From Gigantopelta aegis (Eukaryota; Mollusca; Gastropoda; Neomphalida; Peltospiridae), in assembly GCF_016097555.1 (NCBI RefSeq), contig NC_054708.1, positions 2,863,750 through 2,927,749 on the forward strand: 64,000 bases of DNA, read 5' to 3'. A program made the position numbers and the translations under genes. Positions 13,623 to 58,013 of the stretch are shown one piece after another. Below the pieces are notes generated by a model that was given only the letters and a program-made list of their open reading frames with translations, did not search any database and had not been told where the DNA came from. How positions within the stretch are numbered: position 1 is the first letter of the stretch; every line of letters begins with the position of its first letter.

Positions 13623-15217
13623 CACGAACACAGCCAGTGTTCTCTGACGCTGCCATGTTATATGTTGCTATAGCACAGCTCGGAGACACCCCAGCTAACA
13701 CACACGCACACACACAGAAAGAGTGAGAGATGGGAAGGGAGGCTAAAACAAGTGGAGAGACAGAGACGGACAGAGTTATTTTGTTTAACACCATTAGAAA
13801 CAGTTGGCAATTCTGATACGTGGTCTTCAGAGAAAATCCACTGCATTTTTTCTCACCAACAAAGGACAAGCAGAGAAAGAGAGTCAGAACCAGACGGAAA
13901 ACAAACGTATACACCAAGAGATGGAATACCGAACATACCCACTGCGTCACTAAATGCCTCAAAGTTGTCATTTTTTCCAGGAACAAGTCTCCAAGTACCG
14001 AAAAACATCTCCATGGTGTAACACAGATAACAAATTTACACTTTATCCTCCAATCGTTGGTTTACATAATTACTGTTCAGGAGTCTAGAACTGTTCAACG
14101 AGTAGACTGAAGTGCACAGCATGTGTTACTCCTGTGCTAATTGGTAGTTCTCAGTTGTACGACATTATATATTAATTACTGAACAGCATTTCAACAGGTG
14201 TCCATGCACTACAGTAACTGCTTAGTAGTGGTGTTCAGCTCTTGGAGCGGATCCACGATTATTCTTGGAGGGGTGTCGGCGGTCCGGGTTTAGCTGGGAT
14301 ATTTCAAAAGATTATTGAATGTTTATTTTGCCTTTTTTTAGTCAGGGTGCAAAAATCAATGTTTAGTGCTGTGTGCGGGGGTGGAGGGAAAGAAAGTATT
14401 TCCCTCTTATCCCCCGTCTGTGTGTCTCTCCGTCTCTCTATCTCAAAGGTTATAGTTTCTTTCCAAAACTGGCAATAGAATATATATATTTAGAAACTAT
14501 TTGCTGGGGTGTCGTTAAGAAATCATTGATTCCTTCATTCATTTTCATAAATCTATGATTCAATGGGTCGATTCACAGCACTGGTACATGTTGGGGACTG
14601 TATGTGCTGCCAATAACTTCCCCTTCCTCGCATCACGCATGTTATGTCCAAACAATCTCAACCTGGGCGTATTTTATGGATGTCTAGGATCATTCATTCG
14701 TAAATTCAGTTGACAAATTGACAATGTCAGACTCTCTGCCAGTGGCCTAACAACAGTCACGTGCTCAAGTATATAAATATATATATTAAAATCAGTTATT
14801 GCCAAATAGCCATCGTCTACTAAGCTATACTGCAATTACCAAACCATAATAAACACCAGTGATTTCACTACAATTCATTAATTATTTTTATTATATAAAA
14901 TTAAACAAGTCAGTCAAAATGAGGTATCATTTATCTTGGAAACAAGGTATGTACATGACAGAACTGGAGCTTATGACAAGTTTAATGTTGTTTAGATCAA
15001 CACATGGTAGTGACGAAACGGCAATACCAGTCTACATATCAGAATGTACTTGTTAGTGTGAGTTAACATCCAACTAGTGACTCCACAGACATAGTCAACA
15101 AACTTGCTGACAATGTGAACACGAAGAGTCCTTTTGGAGTAAAATGACGAAATCGCACTTTTATGCGAGTGGAATGTTGTAGTAGTTTTACTTGCAACCA
15201 CAGCCTATACTCTTTTT
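13623..15217. other. Gene-free stretch with a SINE scrap
   Basis: No gene recognised. At 13771-13849 there is a decayed minus-strand piece of SINE family A (TTTTGTTTAACACCATTAG to TCAGAGAAAATCCACTGCAT). At 14244-14275 a GAGCGGATCCACGATT motif resembles one MITE end without a partner. The small frames present have no recognisable domains. Confidence 0.45.
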
Positions 15218-15292
<75 letters not shown>

Positions 15293-15293
15293 T
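15218..15293. repeat. (CT)n(TA)n(TG)n compound microsatellite
   Basis: About 19 CT, 6 TA and 11 TG dinucleotides in direct succession. Confidence 0.97.
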
Positions 15294-16025
15294 TAATATT
15301 AACATTAATTCAGTATCAAACAACAAATTAATTAATAATCAATGTTTGAGCATATCAAATAAATTTAAAATGGCATGTAGTTATTTATTACATGTCAGTT
15401 TAATTTGTCTTATACTATAATAATCTGTATGACGTGCTTCAGACAAGTGGTGTTGGGGTGCAAAATAAGTCATTAGTTCTAACAACGGATCTGACCACAT
15501 AACATAACTCAAAATCATAAATGGGGGGGGGGGGGGGGGGGAGTGGAACCAACCTATAATTAAGGAGATTCTGGAGCCACCCCCTCGTGAAAAGTTTGAA
15601 TTTCATGTGTTAAATTAAAGGACAGTAACGGGGGGGGGGGGGTTAGGGGCGAGGGGCTGTGACACAATTCTGCAACCTTTACACTCTTTTTAACAGAAAC
15701 ATTTGGGTGGAAGCAGCACATTTCACATGTAACAAGTGAAAATTTAGGGGCACAGCAGTGAACGTTGATACCTACAGGGAATGTAGAGTTCTGCCTGTTG
15801 AATAAAACAAATATTTCGCTTTTCACTTTAAAACTAAACATTTTATGGACACATGAACTGGAAAAGACATAATTATTCAACCAGTTAGATTTAATAAACA
15901 GTAAAACAATGTAATTTCACTATTACAGGTATGACTCGCTATTTGTTATACTACAGTGTAGTGTAAATATTGAATTACACCAAACGTGACATGCGTGTCT
16001 AATAAACTGAACATCATACCAGAAT
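15294..16025. other. Gene-free stretch with two poly-G tracts
   Basis: No gene recognised. G runs of about 18 nt (15524-15541) and 12 nt (15631-15642) lie about 90 bp apart. The 106-codon minus-strand frame that spans them has no recognisable domain and includes the translated homopolymer. Confidence 0.45.
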
Positions 16026-16102
16026 CAGGGCCATAGCTAGGATTTTTTGTTTGGGGGGCAACTGTGCCCCCCCCCCCCACCACCCCGCTAGCTACAGCCC
16101 TG
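16026..16102. mobile_element. 77-bp CAGGG-type MITE
   Basis: Starts CAGGGCCATAGCTAG and ends CTAGCTACAGCCCTG, with a G run pairing with a C run in the middle, so almost the whole element can fold on itself. AGAAT flanks both sides (16021-16025, 16103-16107), consistent with a 5-bp target duplication. Confidence 0.8.
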
Positions 16103-16192
16103 AGAATGTAGTTTTCACTTCCTATTTACTGCACTTATTTTCAGGAAACTAATCAGTAACATCACTTTACACATGTGCTGTCCTATCGTACA

Positions 16193-16194
<2 letters not shown>

Positions 16195-16233
<39 letters not shown>
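16195..16233. repeat. (TA)n microsatellite
   Basis: About 19 AT dinucleotides without interruption. Confidence 0.97.
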
Positions 16234-16236
<3 letters not shown>

Positions 16237-16255
16237 AAGAGGAAAAAACAATGTA

Positions 16256-16349
16256 TGTAGTGTACACATGAAATGCTGCAATGATCCATGTGTTCAGTGT
16301 ACACATGAAATGCTGTAATGATCCATGTGTTCAGTGTACACATGAAATG
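16256..16349. repeat. 43-bp direct repeat, about 2.3 copies
   Basis: The unit is GTGTACACATGAAATGCTG followed by (C/T)AATGATCCATGTGTTCA. Two nearly identical copies are followed by a shortened third. Confidence 0.92.
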
Positions 16350-16552
16350 ATCCGAGTCACACTGATGTCAGATCTTACTTTCAACTTGAATATTTCTTTA
16401 ACAGATCTGACACGAGCCAATGCATGTGATGTTTAGGTGACCTTTCATTCCAAACAATCATTCCAAATAAACTGGCATAGTATTGTTCTCAATTTTCTCC
16501 CATTGATATAATTTTATTTAACTAACAAACCTTTCTAGCAACTAAAATTATA

Positions 16553-16950
16553 CATACTTGTCAACTCTCACGCATTTGGCGCGAGTCTCATGCATTTGTA
16601 ACAAACATCATGCTCTCACGCAACGTCACAAAATCTCACGCCTTTTCTAAAAATAAAAATACTTTATAATCGCGGTTTATATTTGAGAGCTGAATGGAAT
16701 TATATACTGATTATGCAGGTCTCTGAAATAGTTACCTATTAATAATAATACAGCGGGTGCTACCGATGACAGACTTGTATTAATTAGTAAAAGTCTATTT
16801 CTTTTTTCTTCTTTTTTTTAAGAGATTTCCATTTTGGACTTAAACAAACAAGAAGAAACTTCGCCCTGGATCTGACCAAGAGCCTGCAGTCCCTGGACCC
16901 TGACTACTAATTTTCTCACGCCTAAGAATTACCACAGGTTGACAGCTCTG
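16553..16950. mobile_element. hAT-like MITE with CTCACGC subterminal motifs
   Basis: Left end CATACTTGTCAACTCTCACG and right end (reverse complement) CAGAGCTGTCAACCTGTGG match at 9 of the first 13 bases. ATTATA occurs just outside both ends (16547-16552, 16951-16956). CTCACGC or close variants recur several times near both ends. No coding capacity seen. Confidence 0.6.
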
Positions 16951-16956
16951 ATTATA

Positions 16957-18180
16957 TATTAAATAAAATTTTGCGTTTTGAATATCAGTGTCTGTATATA
17001 TCCACTGTGTTTCTGATCGTCTTAATATTTACAACAGCACACACTTTATTTTATTACCCACATAGTTTCAAATAAATGGTAACATGAATATCATATCTTC
17101 TCACACTATCTGTATTGCGTGGGAAATAACACTACATTGAATACTGTTATGGCATACTACTGATATCACTAGTCTGTATATCAGCTGCAAGTTTGTGACA
17201 ATTGCAGTTTGTGAAATTGATATCATTCAGCATCACTGTATCTGACCTTGAGGATTGTTATTAACATTTATTGTGAAGTTATTACAAATATACTTCATGT
17301 TTGTTAGAAATCACAATTTGTGGATAATAAATATATTATCACATTTGCGTAAGTGCACACTAAATTTATTGCACTTGTTTAGGAATGGTTTTATTCCCTC
17401 ACTCGGGGAATAAAATAATTCTTTTATTCCACAACTCCTTAAATAAATTTTGTTTGGCACTAACTCATACAATAACCTGTATTCATTTCTTTCTGTATAT
17501 TTTTTCATAAACACATACAAAAGTATTGGGAGGTAAAATCCAAAAAATGCTGCTGCTCCAAATATTAGGACAATAAAAGTGAATTATTCAGTGAACATAG
17601 AGAAACTGACATCCTAATAAACCAGAAATGTATTTATTTATTATTATGTGTTCATCACAAGGCTTTGTTAAAAAGAAACATGATACAAGACAGTCTCACT
17701 AAAGTTAATTTATAATAAAGCTAAATTTAACTAGTTCAGAAAATGTTTGGCCAAGTTGTAGTTAAATATCAGGAAATGACATTATGTATGTTTTCATTTC
17801 TAATTTTAAGACGGTTTCAATTAATTTTATAAAAACTATTGAAGTCTTATTTAAAATAGCTTTTTAGTGAAGAGGAACACGTACCAAGGACTACTGAATG
17901 TGGACATAGTTTGAATGATTTTCTCCTCAATAGTGATGTAATTTGTTTGATTTGCTGTATAATGTATATGTACTGACGACGTTAGAAAGACATCACATAT
18001 TTATAGAACACCTTCTTGTTATTGTATAAAGATAGAAATGTTTAGCATAGGTATTTTGTAAAATGCTTTGTGACGCTCATGTTACAGCAAAAGTAGGAAC
18101 GTTAATCTTATTTGTTCAGAGATATATCCAGGCTATTTCATCATGGTCCCATGTCTGATGGGGTTGGGACAATTATTCCG
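16957..18180. other. Gene-free stretch
   Basis: No gene, RNA or recognised repeat. AT-rich. The longest frame (17311-17520, minus) has no recognisable domain and no splice-site context that would support an exon. Confidence 0.45.
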
Positions 18181-18455
18181 AGTTCATTTCATTTCAACTT
18201 ATTTTCATGCTTATATCCAAACAAGGTTCAAGCACACTGTCCCGGGCACACACCTCAGCTATCTGGGCTGTTTGTACAGCACAGTGGGTTAGTTGTTTAC
18301 TGGTTAGTGAGAGAGTAGAGGGTGTAGTGGCCTTACACCTACCCATTGAGCCCTTAAGAACTCGCCCTGGGTTTGAGCCAGTACCGGGCAGCGAACCCTG
18401 TACCTACCAGCCTGTAGTCCGATGGCTTAACCACTGCACCACCGAGGTCGGTATT
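18181..18455 (-). mobile_element. tRNA-derived SINE (family B), minus strand
   Basis: On the minus strand the element starts at 18455 with a tRNA-like head: CAGTGGTTAAGCCATCGG (A-box-like) and GGGTTCGCTGCCCGG (B-box-like). A body containing CTCAATGGGTAGGTGTAAGG and CAGCCCAGATAGCTGAGG follows, then an A-rich tail (AAATAAGTTGAAATGAAATG). A second copy of this family is at 24549-24790. Confidence 0.85.
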
Positions 18456-19840
18456 AGTGTAAGTCATACTTGGAACATGTTTTCAGGCCAATGTATGATG
18501 GAGTATGACACTGTTAAAGATAGGGTCAACTCAAACAAGAGCGTTATGTGTTGGAAAGATGCATACCCGGACCACCAACACATACTGACACTTTAACAAA
18601 TGAAAAACGCGTAATTTTAGAGTTAATAAAAAAAACATGATTATTCCTGCTAACTGGGGGGCAGCCATTTTGTTTCGTTTTTGTGACATCCGGTTGTATA
18701 GCTTGGGGCGAAGTGATGTCAGCTCCGTCCATCTTCTCTATGCAGTGTAAACAAACAATCTAATTTACATCAAGGCATAAATGACTTGATAGTATAATAA
18801 ACTATTTAACTAAATATATTTCAGGTTACATCAATAGAATGAAATGGAGTTATAGTATTTTTTTTTTTTTTTTAAATCCAAAGAAAAAAATGCATACTAT
18901 TAGGCCTATTAGTAGGGCATGTTCGAGCAAAAACTACCACTCACGATACCCAAGTGATACTTTTCTTTATTTTCTTTGGGACGACGTAATTGGTCAGTTT
19001 TGTGATTTTAGATGGGAAAGTCTACTTAATCAAGGGTTTTACAGAATTACTTACAGTAATAAAGCAGGGCGGTTGGTAATGTCCATTACGATTTGAGGTG
19101 TATCCATGCTATTATCACACAATACCCTGTGATCTTCATAAAAGAGGCACGTCTTTTTAGTGTGTCTAGACACAGTGTCTGGGGACCGTCTGAATATACA
19201 CCTGCCAATCAGGAAATACAAAAAGGCCACGGAAAGAAAAGACCAATTAACCAAGAAAACACTCCGATTATTGTTTCAGTACGTGGGTTAATTTATGTAC
19301 GAAACATAATACAGTTATTTCAACACTTTGACAATGGTGGTTTATTTTGTATTGAAAAATAATATATAATTGGTGCTGGCTTACTAGGATGGATATAATT
19401 ACAGAACACTGAGATGCATCTGCAAAAATAAGGTATGTTTTGTTTCTTCATTTCGAACACCAATTCCTGACATGACACGTTAGGTATTACGTAACCACCA
19501 GTTCGCCAGAGGGCGTATTCACTGGGATGGTACAAAATGGCCGTGCCCGTTATATATAAGAGCCGTCACATTCATATATTATATCTGTTGAATATGCATA
19601 CCAGGCCAAATGCCTTAATTGTCCCCTCCTTTAAATTAACTTATTGGAACAGACAAACCCGGTAATTATATATATATATATTGGGAATTATTAGTACAGA
19701 AATAGGTAATTTTTAGTGCCACTTTCTTTTGAGAAGGGTTTATGTTTGGACCCACACAACGCCTGGATAAATTCCTGTTATTGAGAATACAAAGAATACA
19801 GTATTTAAAATGGATTTAAACCACACAACTCACAGTTCAT
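18456..19840. other. Gene-free stretch downstream of TMEM203
   Basis: No gene recognised. Small frames are present but lack domains or coding signature. A 16-nt T run lies at 18858-18873. Confidence 0.45.
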
Positions 19841-19843
19841 AAT

Positions 19844-19849
19844 TTTATT
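19844..19849 (-). promoter_or_regulatory. TMEM203 poly(A) signal
   Basis: TTTATT on the plus strand reads AATAAA on the minus strand, about 92 bp beyond the TMEM203 stop codon. No better signal lies nearer the stop. Confidence 0.6.
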
Positions 19850-19940
19850 ATAAAAATAACCTTTCATATCAACATCCAAGGTGAAGTGGCAAGAAAATCA
19901 AACATCACCGACAGTGAATACAACCATCATATACTATATA

Positions 19941-20345
19941 CTAATGAACCCGACATGCACGCACCATCACAATTGGTAAGAAAATAAATATGGGAGCCAT
20001 CACTTCTGACGATGATAATGACCGAGTCTGACTGAACTTTTCACAGAGGAGGAATTTAAACACAAACAGTAATATGATGCTCAGTAGAGAAGTCAAGAAG
20101 CGAATTCCTGCCGTTTTGAGGCCGTTTTCTTCATACTGGCGAATAAAAACGATGACGCAAAAATACGCACACAGTCCGTCACAGACGAAGAGAGGAATAA
20201 AACAGATCCACCACGACTTGCCGATGATGTCTTCGTACTTCAACACAGCAAGAACTGAGAACACCAACACTGAGATGAGGTGCATCCATATCTCAAATCC
20301 TGTCATTCGTAGCCAGCACACCAGCTCGCGTAACGTGAAAAACAT
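19941..20345 (-). CDS. TMEM203: TMEM203-like four-pass ER membrane protein
   Basis: A single-exon frame of 134 residues. It aligns along its whole length with vertebrate TMEM203 (136 residues): start M-F-F-T-L-R-E-L-V-C-W-L, the FEI-MHL stretch, KSWWICFIPLFVCDGL, LLC-K and the C-terminus MVRACRVH against human MIRACRVN. Four hydrophobic segments lie at about residues 16-36, 46-67, 79-100 and 112-130. TMEM203 is known in mammals as an ER protein that regulates calcium stores, is needed in spermatogenesis and associates with STING. The start is the only ATG that gives the conserved N-terminus. It is the divergent neighbour of NDOR1, the arrangement also known in human. The intronless structure is as expected for the family. 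I see no damage to the frame. Confidence 0.93.
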   Translation of the reverse strand: MFFTLRELVCWLRMTGFEIWMHLISVLVFSVLAVLKYEDIIGKSWWICFIPLFVCDGLCAYFCVIVFIRQYEENGLKTAGIRFLTSLLSIILLFVFKFLLCEKFSQTRSLSSSEVMAPIFIFLPIVMVRACRVH

Positions 20346-20823
20346 TGTGATTTTCTCTCAACAGAGAGTTAGAGCGGCACACACAATTTTACTGAATCAC
20401 ATTTCGCATGTTCAATGAGATACACTTTCCATTCTTGCCATCAACTGAAAAGACTCATTTTGAAATAAGGATGTGTGAGATTTTCCAGTGTGCCAGTGTT
20501 TTCTATTTCATAATAAAGATGAATATTATTCCCAGTGTGACTGGATTGTCAATTAGGACCTATATGAAAGATTCAGGGTCGGGAAACACATTTGTATAAA
20601 AAGTCAAAGTAACTGTCGGAATATCTTTCACTAAGATAGCATACTGCTATAGCTGTCACATATACAATGTTTGGCCAATAACTTCAATCCCAATCCAAAA
20701 GAAATCTGCTTAAATTCAAAACGGTCACATGACGGCAACTGGTGGTAGACTCTGTTTCAGTCTGTAAACAAAATGTAAACATGATATTAAATAATCAACA
20801 AGTTTATAAGAGAATGAATAATA

Positions 20824-20989
20824 CAGTAAAACCCCTTTAAAACAGACACCCACAGATCAAGTAATATGACTGGTATTAAGGGATATCCAGTTTAAAGAGG
20901 TACTGTTCTGTACTGAGACTGTGAAAAAATATCCACTTAAAATTGAGGGAATTCTGGTTTCTAAGGTCTGATTTTGAGGGGTTTCACTG
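20824..20989. mobile_element. pogo/Tigger-like MITE
   Basis: A 166-bp element flanked by TA on both sides (20822-20823, 20990-20991). It starts CAGTAAAACCCCTTTAAAAC and ends GAGGGGTTTCACTG. The inverse ends CAGT(G/A)AAACCCCT resemble pogo/Tigger terminal repeats, and TA duplication fits Tc1/mariner-type insertion. A related copy is at 35643-35816. Confidence 0.8.
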
Positions 20990-21107
20990 TATAAAAATGT
21001 ATGTATCTTGTAATTATAATAAATGTAATATTTTACATTTATTCATTAAAAATGAAACGTTTTTATCTAACAATTACTGTTAGAGATGTTAGGTCATATA
21101 TATAGTG

Positions 21108-21365
21108 CAGGGCTCGGAACGTACGAATTTGTCTCCCACAGCAATTTTGTTTTAAATTGCCATGGGTGAAACACACCATCAATGGCAATTTTGAGCCTGC
21201 TTATGACAGTTTTTTAAAATGTGACATTTGCAGCAAATAAAAATGACTGAAAGGTTATTTTGCTGTATGTTGACATATTTCAAATGTAAAATATTGGCAG
21301 ATAATGCACACCTGGTGTATACATTGTGCAATTGCCACCAGTGCCATCGTTAAGTTGAAGCCCTG
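21108..21365. mobile_element. hAT-like MITE, copy 1
   Basis: Starts CAGGGCTCGGAACGTACG and ends CGTTAAGTTGAAGCCCTG. It is flanked by TAGTG and CAGTG, a near 5-bp repeat. The interior matches the neighbouring copy 2 (CAGCAAATAAAAATGACTGA, GGTTATTTTG, TGGCAGATAATG). Confidence 0.75.
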
Positions 21366-21419
21366 CAGTGTACCAGTAACTGCAATAAATGTAAATATTA
21401 ATACCCCAAAAATATACCA

Positions 21420-21758
21420 CAGGGCTTGAAAACTTAAGAATTTCTCTCCCACGGCAATTTAAAAACAAAATTGTTGTGACTGAAACGACCCACTGACAGC
21501 AATTTAAAGCCTGCCCACAGCATTTGAAAAAAAGAAGACTTTTGCAGCAAATAAATAAGACTGAATGGTTATTTTGGTGTATGTATTTTAAATGTACTAA
21601 TGTTATATACTGGCAGCTAATGTATGACAAACATTTTGCATTCATTGAGGAGCTTTACCGATGGCACTTTTGTACCGTCGATGATGCTCCCGACCTATGG
21701 CAATTTATATCTCCACGATAGCAATTGCTGTTGGTGCCGTCGTTAAGTTCAAGCCCTG
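21420..21758. mobile_element. hAT-like MITE, copy 2
   Basis: Starts CAGGGCTTGAAAACTTAAG and ends CGTTAAGTTCAAGCCCTG. TACCA flanks both sides (21415-21419, 21759-21763). It lies only 54 bp from copy 1 in the same orientation, so the two arose by separate insertions or a local duplication followed by divergence. Confidence 0.78.
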
Positions 21759-22192
21759 TACCAAAATAAATGTAAACTGTCCATCAAAAATTATAAACTT
21801 GTACAAACTATCAAAATAATACTCTCCACCTTTGCCAAAGATTCTTTGGAAACTAGGATACAGTTAATGCTGAGTAGTAACACGTTATGATACTGATATT
21901 CTTGGTTATATTACGCAAATATATATTTGGGATCGATTGATTTGTAGTTATTTATCACAAATATATGAAAAATTAACAAAAACTACGATATTGCACCTTT
22001 AATTTAAAGTTAAATTAAAACCATTCATCAGTGTGAAACGTACCGTATAACGTACACTAGTTAAACCACTATGTGGCGATAAACCAGATCATACACGAAG
22101 TCGGTATTCTTCATAAATAAAAATACAACTTTCACGTTGAAAAAAATCGGAACTAAACCATATATGTAAACAGAAACCTCCTACAACAGTGT
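21759..22192. other. Gene-free intergenic DNA between TMEM203 and NDOR1
   Basis: No gene or repeat recognised; AT-rich. Confidence 0.4.
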
Positions 22193-22507
22193 AACTTCCG
22201 GGTCAAGAAACCTCATTAGACTGGTATGCGAACTGTTTCGGCGGGTAATGTTCTTGTGTGTTGAAAGGCGTTACGTGACCTGGAGAACTGGTAGAGGATT
22301 TAGCACGTGTGAGCAGTGGGTTTCTGACAGCTAACATATTTTCGTAACACTTACGCAACAGTGGTTGATGATTGTGAGCCTAATGATTGATTGCTTTCCA
22401 CAATTTGTAAAAAAAATTTTAAAAAAATACTATGACCTCGAGAAACGTGAGCGCAAGATACTGAATCCTGAGTGGAACGACTCCACTGGCATATTTAATA
22501 TTTCAAG
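22193..22507 (+). promoter_or_regulatory. Candidate NDOR1 promoter and 5' non-coding exon
   Basis: ACTTCCGGGT at 22194-22203 is the complement of an ETS/GABP-type site (CCGGAAGT), typical of TATA-less housekeeping promoters. The less AT-rich DNA that follows ends in TTTCAAG|GTAAAT (donor at 22508). The first coding exon of NDOR1 is preceded by a pyrimidine-rich acceptor (CACTTTTTTATGTAG, ending 23557) only five bases before the ATG. That implies an upstream non-coding exon, and this stretch is the best candidate. Inference only. Confidence 0.35.
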
Positions 22508-22741
22508 GTAAATTATTATTTGAAGTTTGATATTTTACTATTTTTACATTTATTTGTGATAAATAAGCCTAACTACAAATTAGCCATGTCACACATTATA
22601 ATTTTTGCATTTAAATAACTTGGGAATACCGAAATTGTGATGTGCCTGCATAACAGAGATGTGTTTAGTTGGACCAGATAGCAAAATCTGGCAAGTTGCC
22701 TGTAGACAGATAGATAGTGCCATCAGACACATGAGTTGTAC

Positions 22742-23139
22742 AAAGAAAGAAAGAAATGTTTTATTTAACTACACTCAACACATTTTAGTTACGGTTATAT
22801 GGCGTCAGACATATGGTTAAGGACCACACAGATTTTGAGAGGAAACCCGCTGTCGCCACTACATGGGCTACTCTTTCCGATTAGCAGCAAGGGATCTTTT
22901 ATTGGCACTTTCCACAGGCAGGATAGCACAAACCATGGCCTTTGTTGAACCAGTTAATGAGTTATGGATCACTGGTCAGTGTAAGTGGTTTACACCTACC
23001 CATTGAGCCTTGCGGAGCACTCACTCGGGGGTTTGGAGTCGGTATCTGGATTAAAAATCCCGTGTCTCCACTGGGATCCGAACCCATACCTACCAGCCTG
23101 TAGACCGATGGCCTAACCACGACGCCAGCAAGGCTGGTC
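22742..23139 (-). mobile_element. tRNA-derived SINE (composite), minus strand
   Basis: The head at the high-coordinate end reads, on the minus strand, GTCGTGGTTAGGCCATCGG then GTATGGGTTCGGATCCCAG (A- and B-box-like). The body carries CTGCTAATCGGAAAGAGTAG and CCTTAACCATATGTCTGACG. The tail ends AACATTTCTTTCTTTCTTTG. It combines a family-B head with the middle of the other SINEs in the window. Confidence 0.83.
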
Positions 23140-23490
23140 ATGAGTTGTACAAAGACTAACAACTTGTCAACATAACATAACATTATGGAGTGTTCAAGTC
23201 CACTGAATGATCTATATTTCGCCAGTTTTTAGCTAAAGATTTTTCAGTATATATTTTTTTTCTACCATCAAATTAAATTATTTGTTTATAATGATTTATG
23301 GGCTAAGCAAAAGTTCATAAGTAATTTTGCATGATGCAGTTCAAAAGCCTAAGGTGTGTTCTCAAAGTTGCAATTGTCAGGTTTCACTGTTTTGACATGT
23401 GTAAAGTTAACCATCTAAATGTCCGTCTAGCTCTAAAACAACATAGTACTCGGGCTACACTAGAGCACATTCTAGTGGTGGTGTTATTAA

Positions 23491-51830
<28,340 letters not shown>

Positions 51831-52320
51831 CCCACCAATCTTCATATTTAACAGTCACCCGATTGGGGAGGACAAAGATGTCATGATCTGTTCTGCATGC
51901 ATTGGCTCGACTAATTTATACTCCCACCATCTTCAGTGCTCTGTGATCAGGAATACGAACAGAATAATGAAATATGATTTTGTAATGAAAGTGTCCAGTG
52001 TCAAAAAATCAAGAGATCTGCCTGTTACATATTTAATGTGAATCCTCATACCAGGCGTTTGTTTATCAAACTTGTTCTCAGTCAAAACAAAATACTAGAG
52101 ACATGTTAACCCATATATTAGCTTGTGATGTCTGTGGATGAAGATAAACTGTAGATGATTGTGAAAGTAGACTGACTTAAGAGGTAACCTGGAGACATAT
52201 GCTTGTATATAGATTGAAGATTTGATCTTCAGGTCAGCATTATTTTGTGAAATGATCTTCACACTAGTATTCTCTTACAAAAAGGGTTATGAGAAAATGC
52301 AATAAATACTCTTCTTTTTT
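51831..52320 (+). other. NDOR1: NDOR1 3' untranslated region (inferred)
   Basis: Unique sequence without repeats from the stop codon to AATAAA at 52301-52306, followed by a T-rich stretch. The extent is inferred from the first good poly(A) signal. Confidence 0.6.
52301..52306 (+). promoter_or_regulatory. NDOR1 poly(A) signal
   Basis: AATAAA followed by a T-rich downstream element (CTTCTTTTTTTTC). It is about 470 bp after the stop codon. Confidence 0.65.
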
Positions 52321-52498
52321 TTCAATCAAATTAAATTTTAAGTAGCAATACAACTTGCACTAAATGTACATTCACTACAGGTTTTTACTTTGTAGACATC
52401 TTGGCATGTTGGGAGGTGATGTATACCAGATATAAATATGACACATTTTAGTCTATGTTGGAAATTAAGCAATGAAAATGAACTTTACAAATATATAT

Positions 52499-52504
52499 TT
52501 TATT
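52499..52504 (-). promoter_or_regulatory. DHX16 poly(A) signal
   Basis: TTTATT, that is AATAAA on the minus strand, about 550 bp beyond the DHX16 stop. With it the DHX16 3' UTR would contain the 66-bp triple repeat and end within about 200 bp of the NDOR1 end. Confidence 0.45.
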
Positions 52505-52529
52505 AATAGCAATAATATTTACACATTTG

Positions 52530-52737
52530 TTTTACTACACTGAAAAATTCCAAATGTATGTACAACTTGAATAAACTTGATTGAACAGACTAGTATTTTT
52601 ACTACACTGAAAAATTCCAAATGTATGTACAACTTGAATAAACTTGATTGAACAGACTAGTATTTTTACTACACTGAAAAATTCCAAATGTATGTACAAC
52701 TTGAATAAACTTGATTGAACAGACTAGTATTTTTACT
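52530..52737. repeat. 66-bp direct repeat, three copies
   Basis: Unit: TTTTACTACACTGAAAAATT, CCAAATGTATGTACAACTTG, AATAAACTTGATTGAACAGA, CTAGTA. The three copies are identical as far as I can see. Each carries a plus-strand AATAAA. Confidence 0.95.
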
Positions 52738-53052
52738 GGGATAGGTTTATGAAGATTATTATCCCAAAGAAGGTGGATTTTAAATATTTAAATAACTTTC
52801 CACATTAGGATCTTCAAATGTATTAAATGGATTAGATTTGAGACTGTATCAACATTGAAAATTATCTTACAAAATCGAGTCATAAAAAAAAAAAAAGAGC
52901 AGACATAATAGGGGTTTTAAGGAAAAAACATTGGTATTATGATGACCAAACAGTATTTATCAACAGTCTACATTTTCCTGAGATTTCTTCTTCATGCATC
53001 TCGTACAAAAATATATCACAATAAATGTTTCTGCCATACAGAACAGCTGTAT

Positions 53053-57552
<4,500 letters not shown>

Positions 57553-57627
57553 CTACTCGGGATAAACAGAGATTATTAGTATTATACGAGCTGGTTTCTT
57601 GTACTGATTTTTATGGAACGAGTGTCA

Positions 57628-57960
57628 GGATTCTAGTATTGCCCGAATGAGACGAGGGTAATGCATGAATCTTAACACAAGTTACGTAATATCAATATGA
57701 TGCCCACCCAAGTGTAATAATTACTGTATTATCCATAACATTATTTTTTATGAATAGGCCAACAATGTCTGTGTCAAAACATTTCAAAATTAACCATAAG
57801 GCGACGGCGAAACCAACGTCTTTTCCAAAATGATGTAAGACTGGGAAAGCTACATCATGTTATGACGTCGCTTCCCCAAATAAACATTATTCATTGGTCA
57901 CGTAAAATCGTTATGACACACATGTGTTGTGCTGGTTATATTTCCCTGTATATCTTGAAA
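57628..57960. mobile_element. Relative of the 43.5-43.8 kb foldback repeat, inverted
   Basis: TGTCAGGATTCTAGTATTGC and AAGTGTAATAATTACTG, then GTGTCAAAACATTTCAAAAT and TATGACGTCGCTTCC, follow in mirror order the motifs at 43500-43812. The hairpin is less complete here. Lies between the 57203-57552 exon and the terminal satellite. Confidence 0.5.
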
Positions 57961-58013
57961 TATGAATAATAATTACATTTATTGTGTAAATTAAACATTT
58001 AATTAAGGTATGA

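Noticed and set aside
10239-13986. Minus-strand frames up to about 790 codons rich in Cys, Val, Trp and Met
   Set aside because: All three minus frames are open because the array lacks the bases needed for stops. The product is only the 78-bp unit repeated. The longest one starts in unrelated upstream DNA with no coding features.
15560-15880. 106-codon minus-strand frame
   Set aside because: No domain; includes translated poly-G/C and no splice context.
17311-17520. 69-codon minus-strand frame
   Set aside because: No similarity recognised, AT-rich composition as expected by chance.
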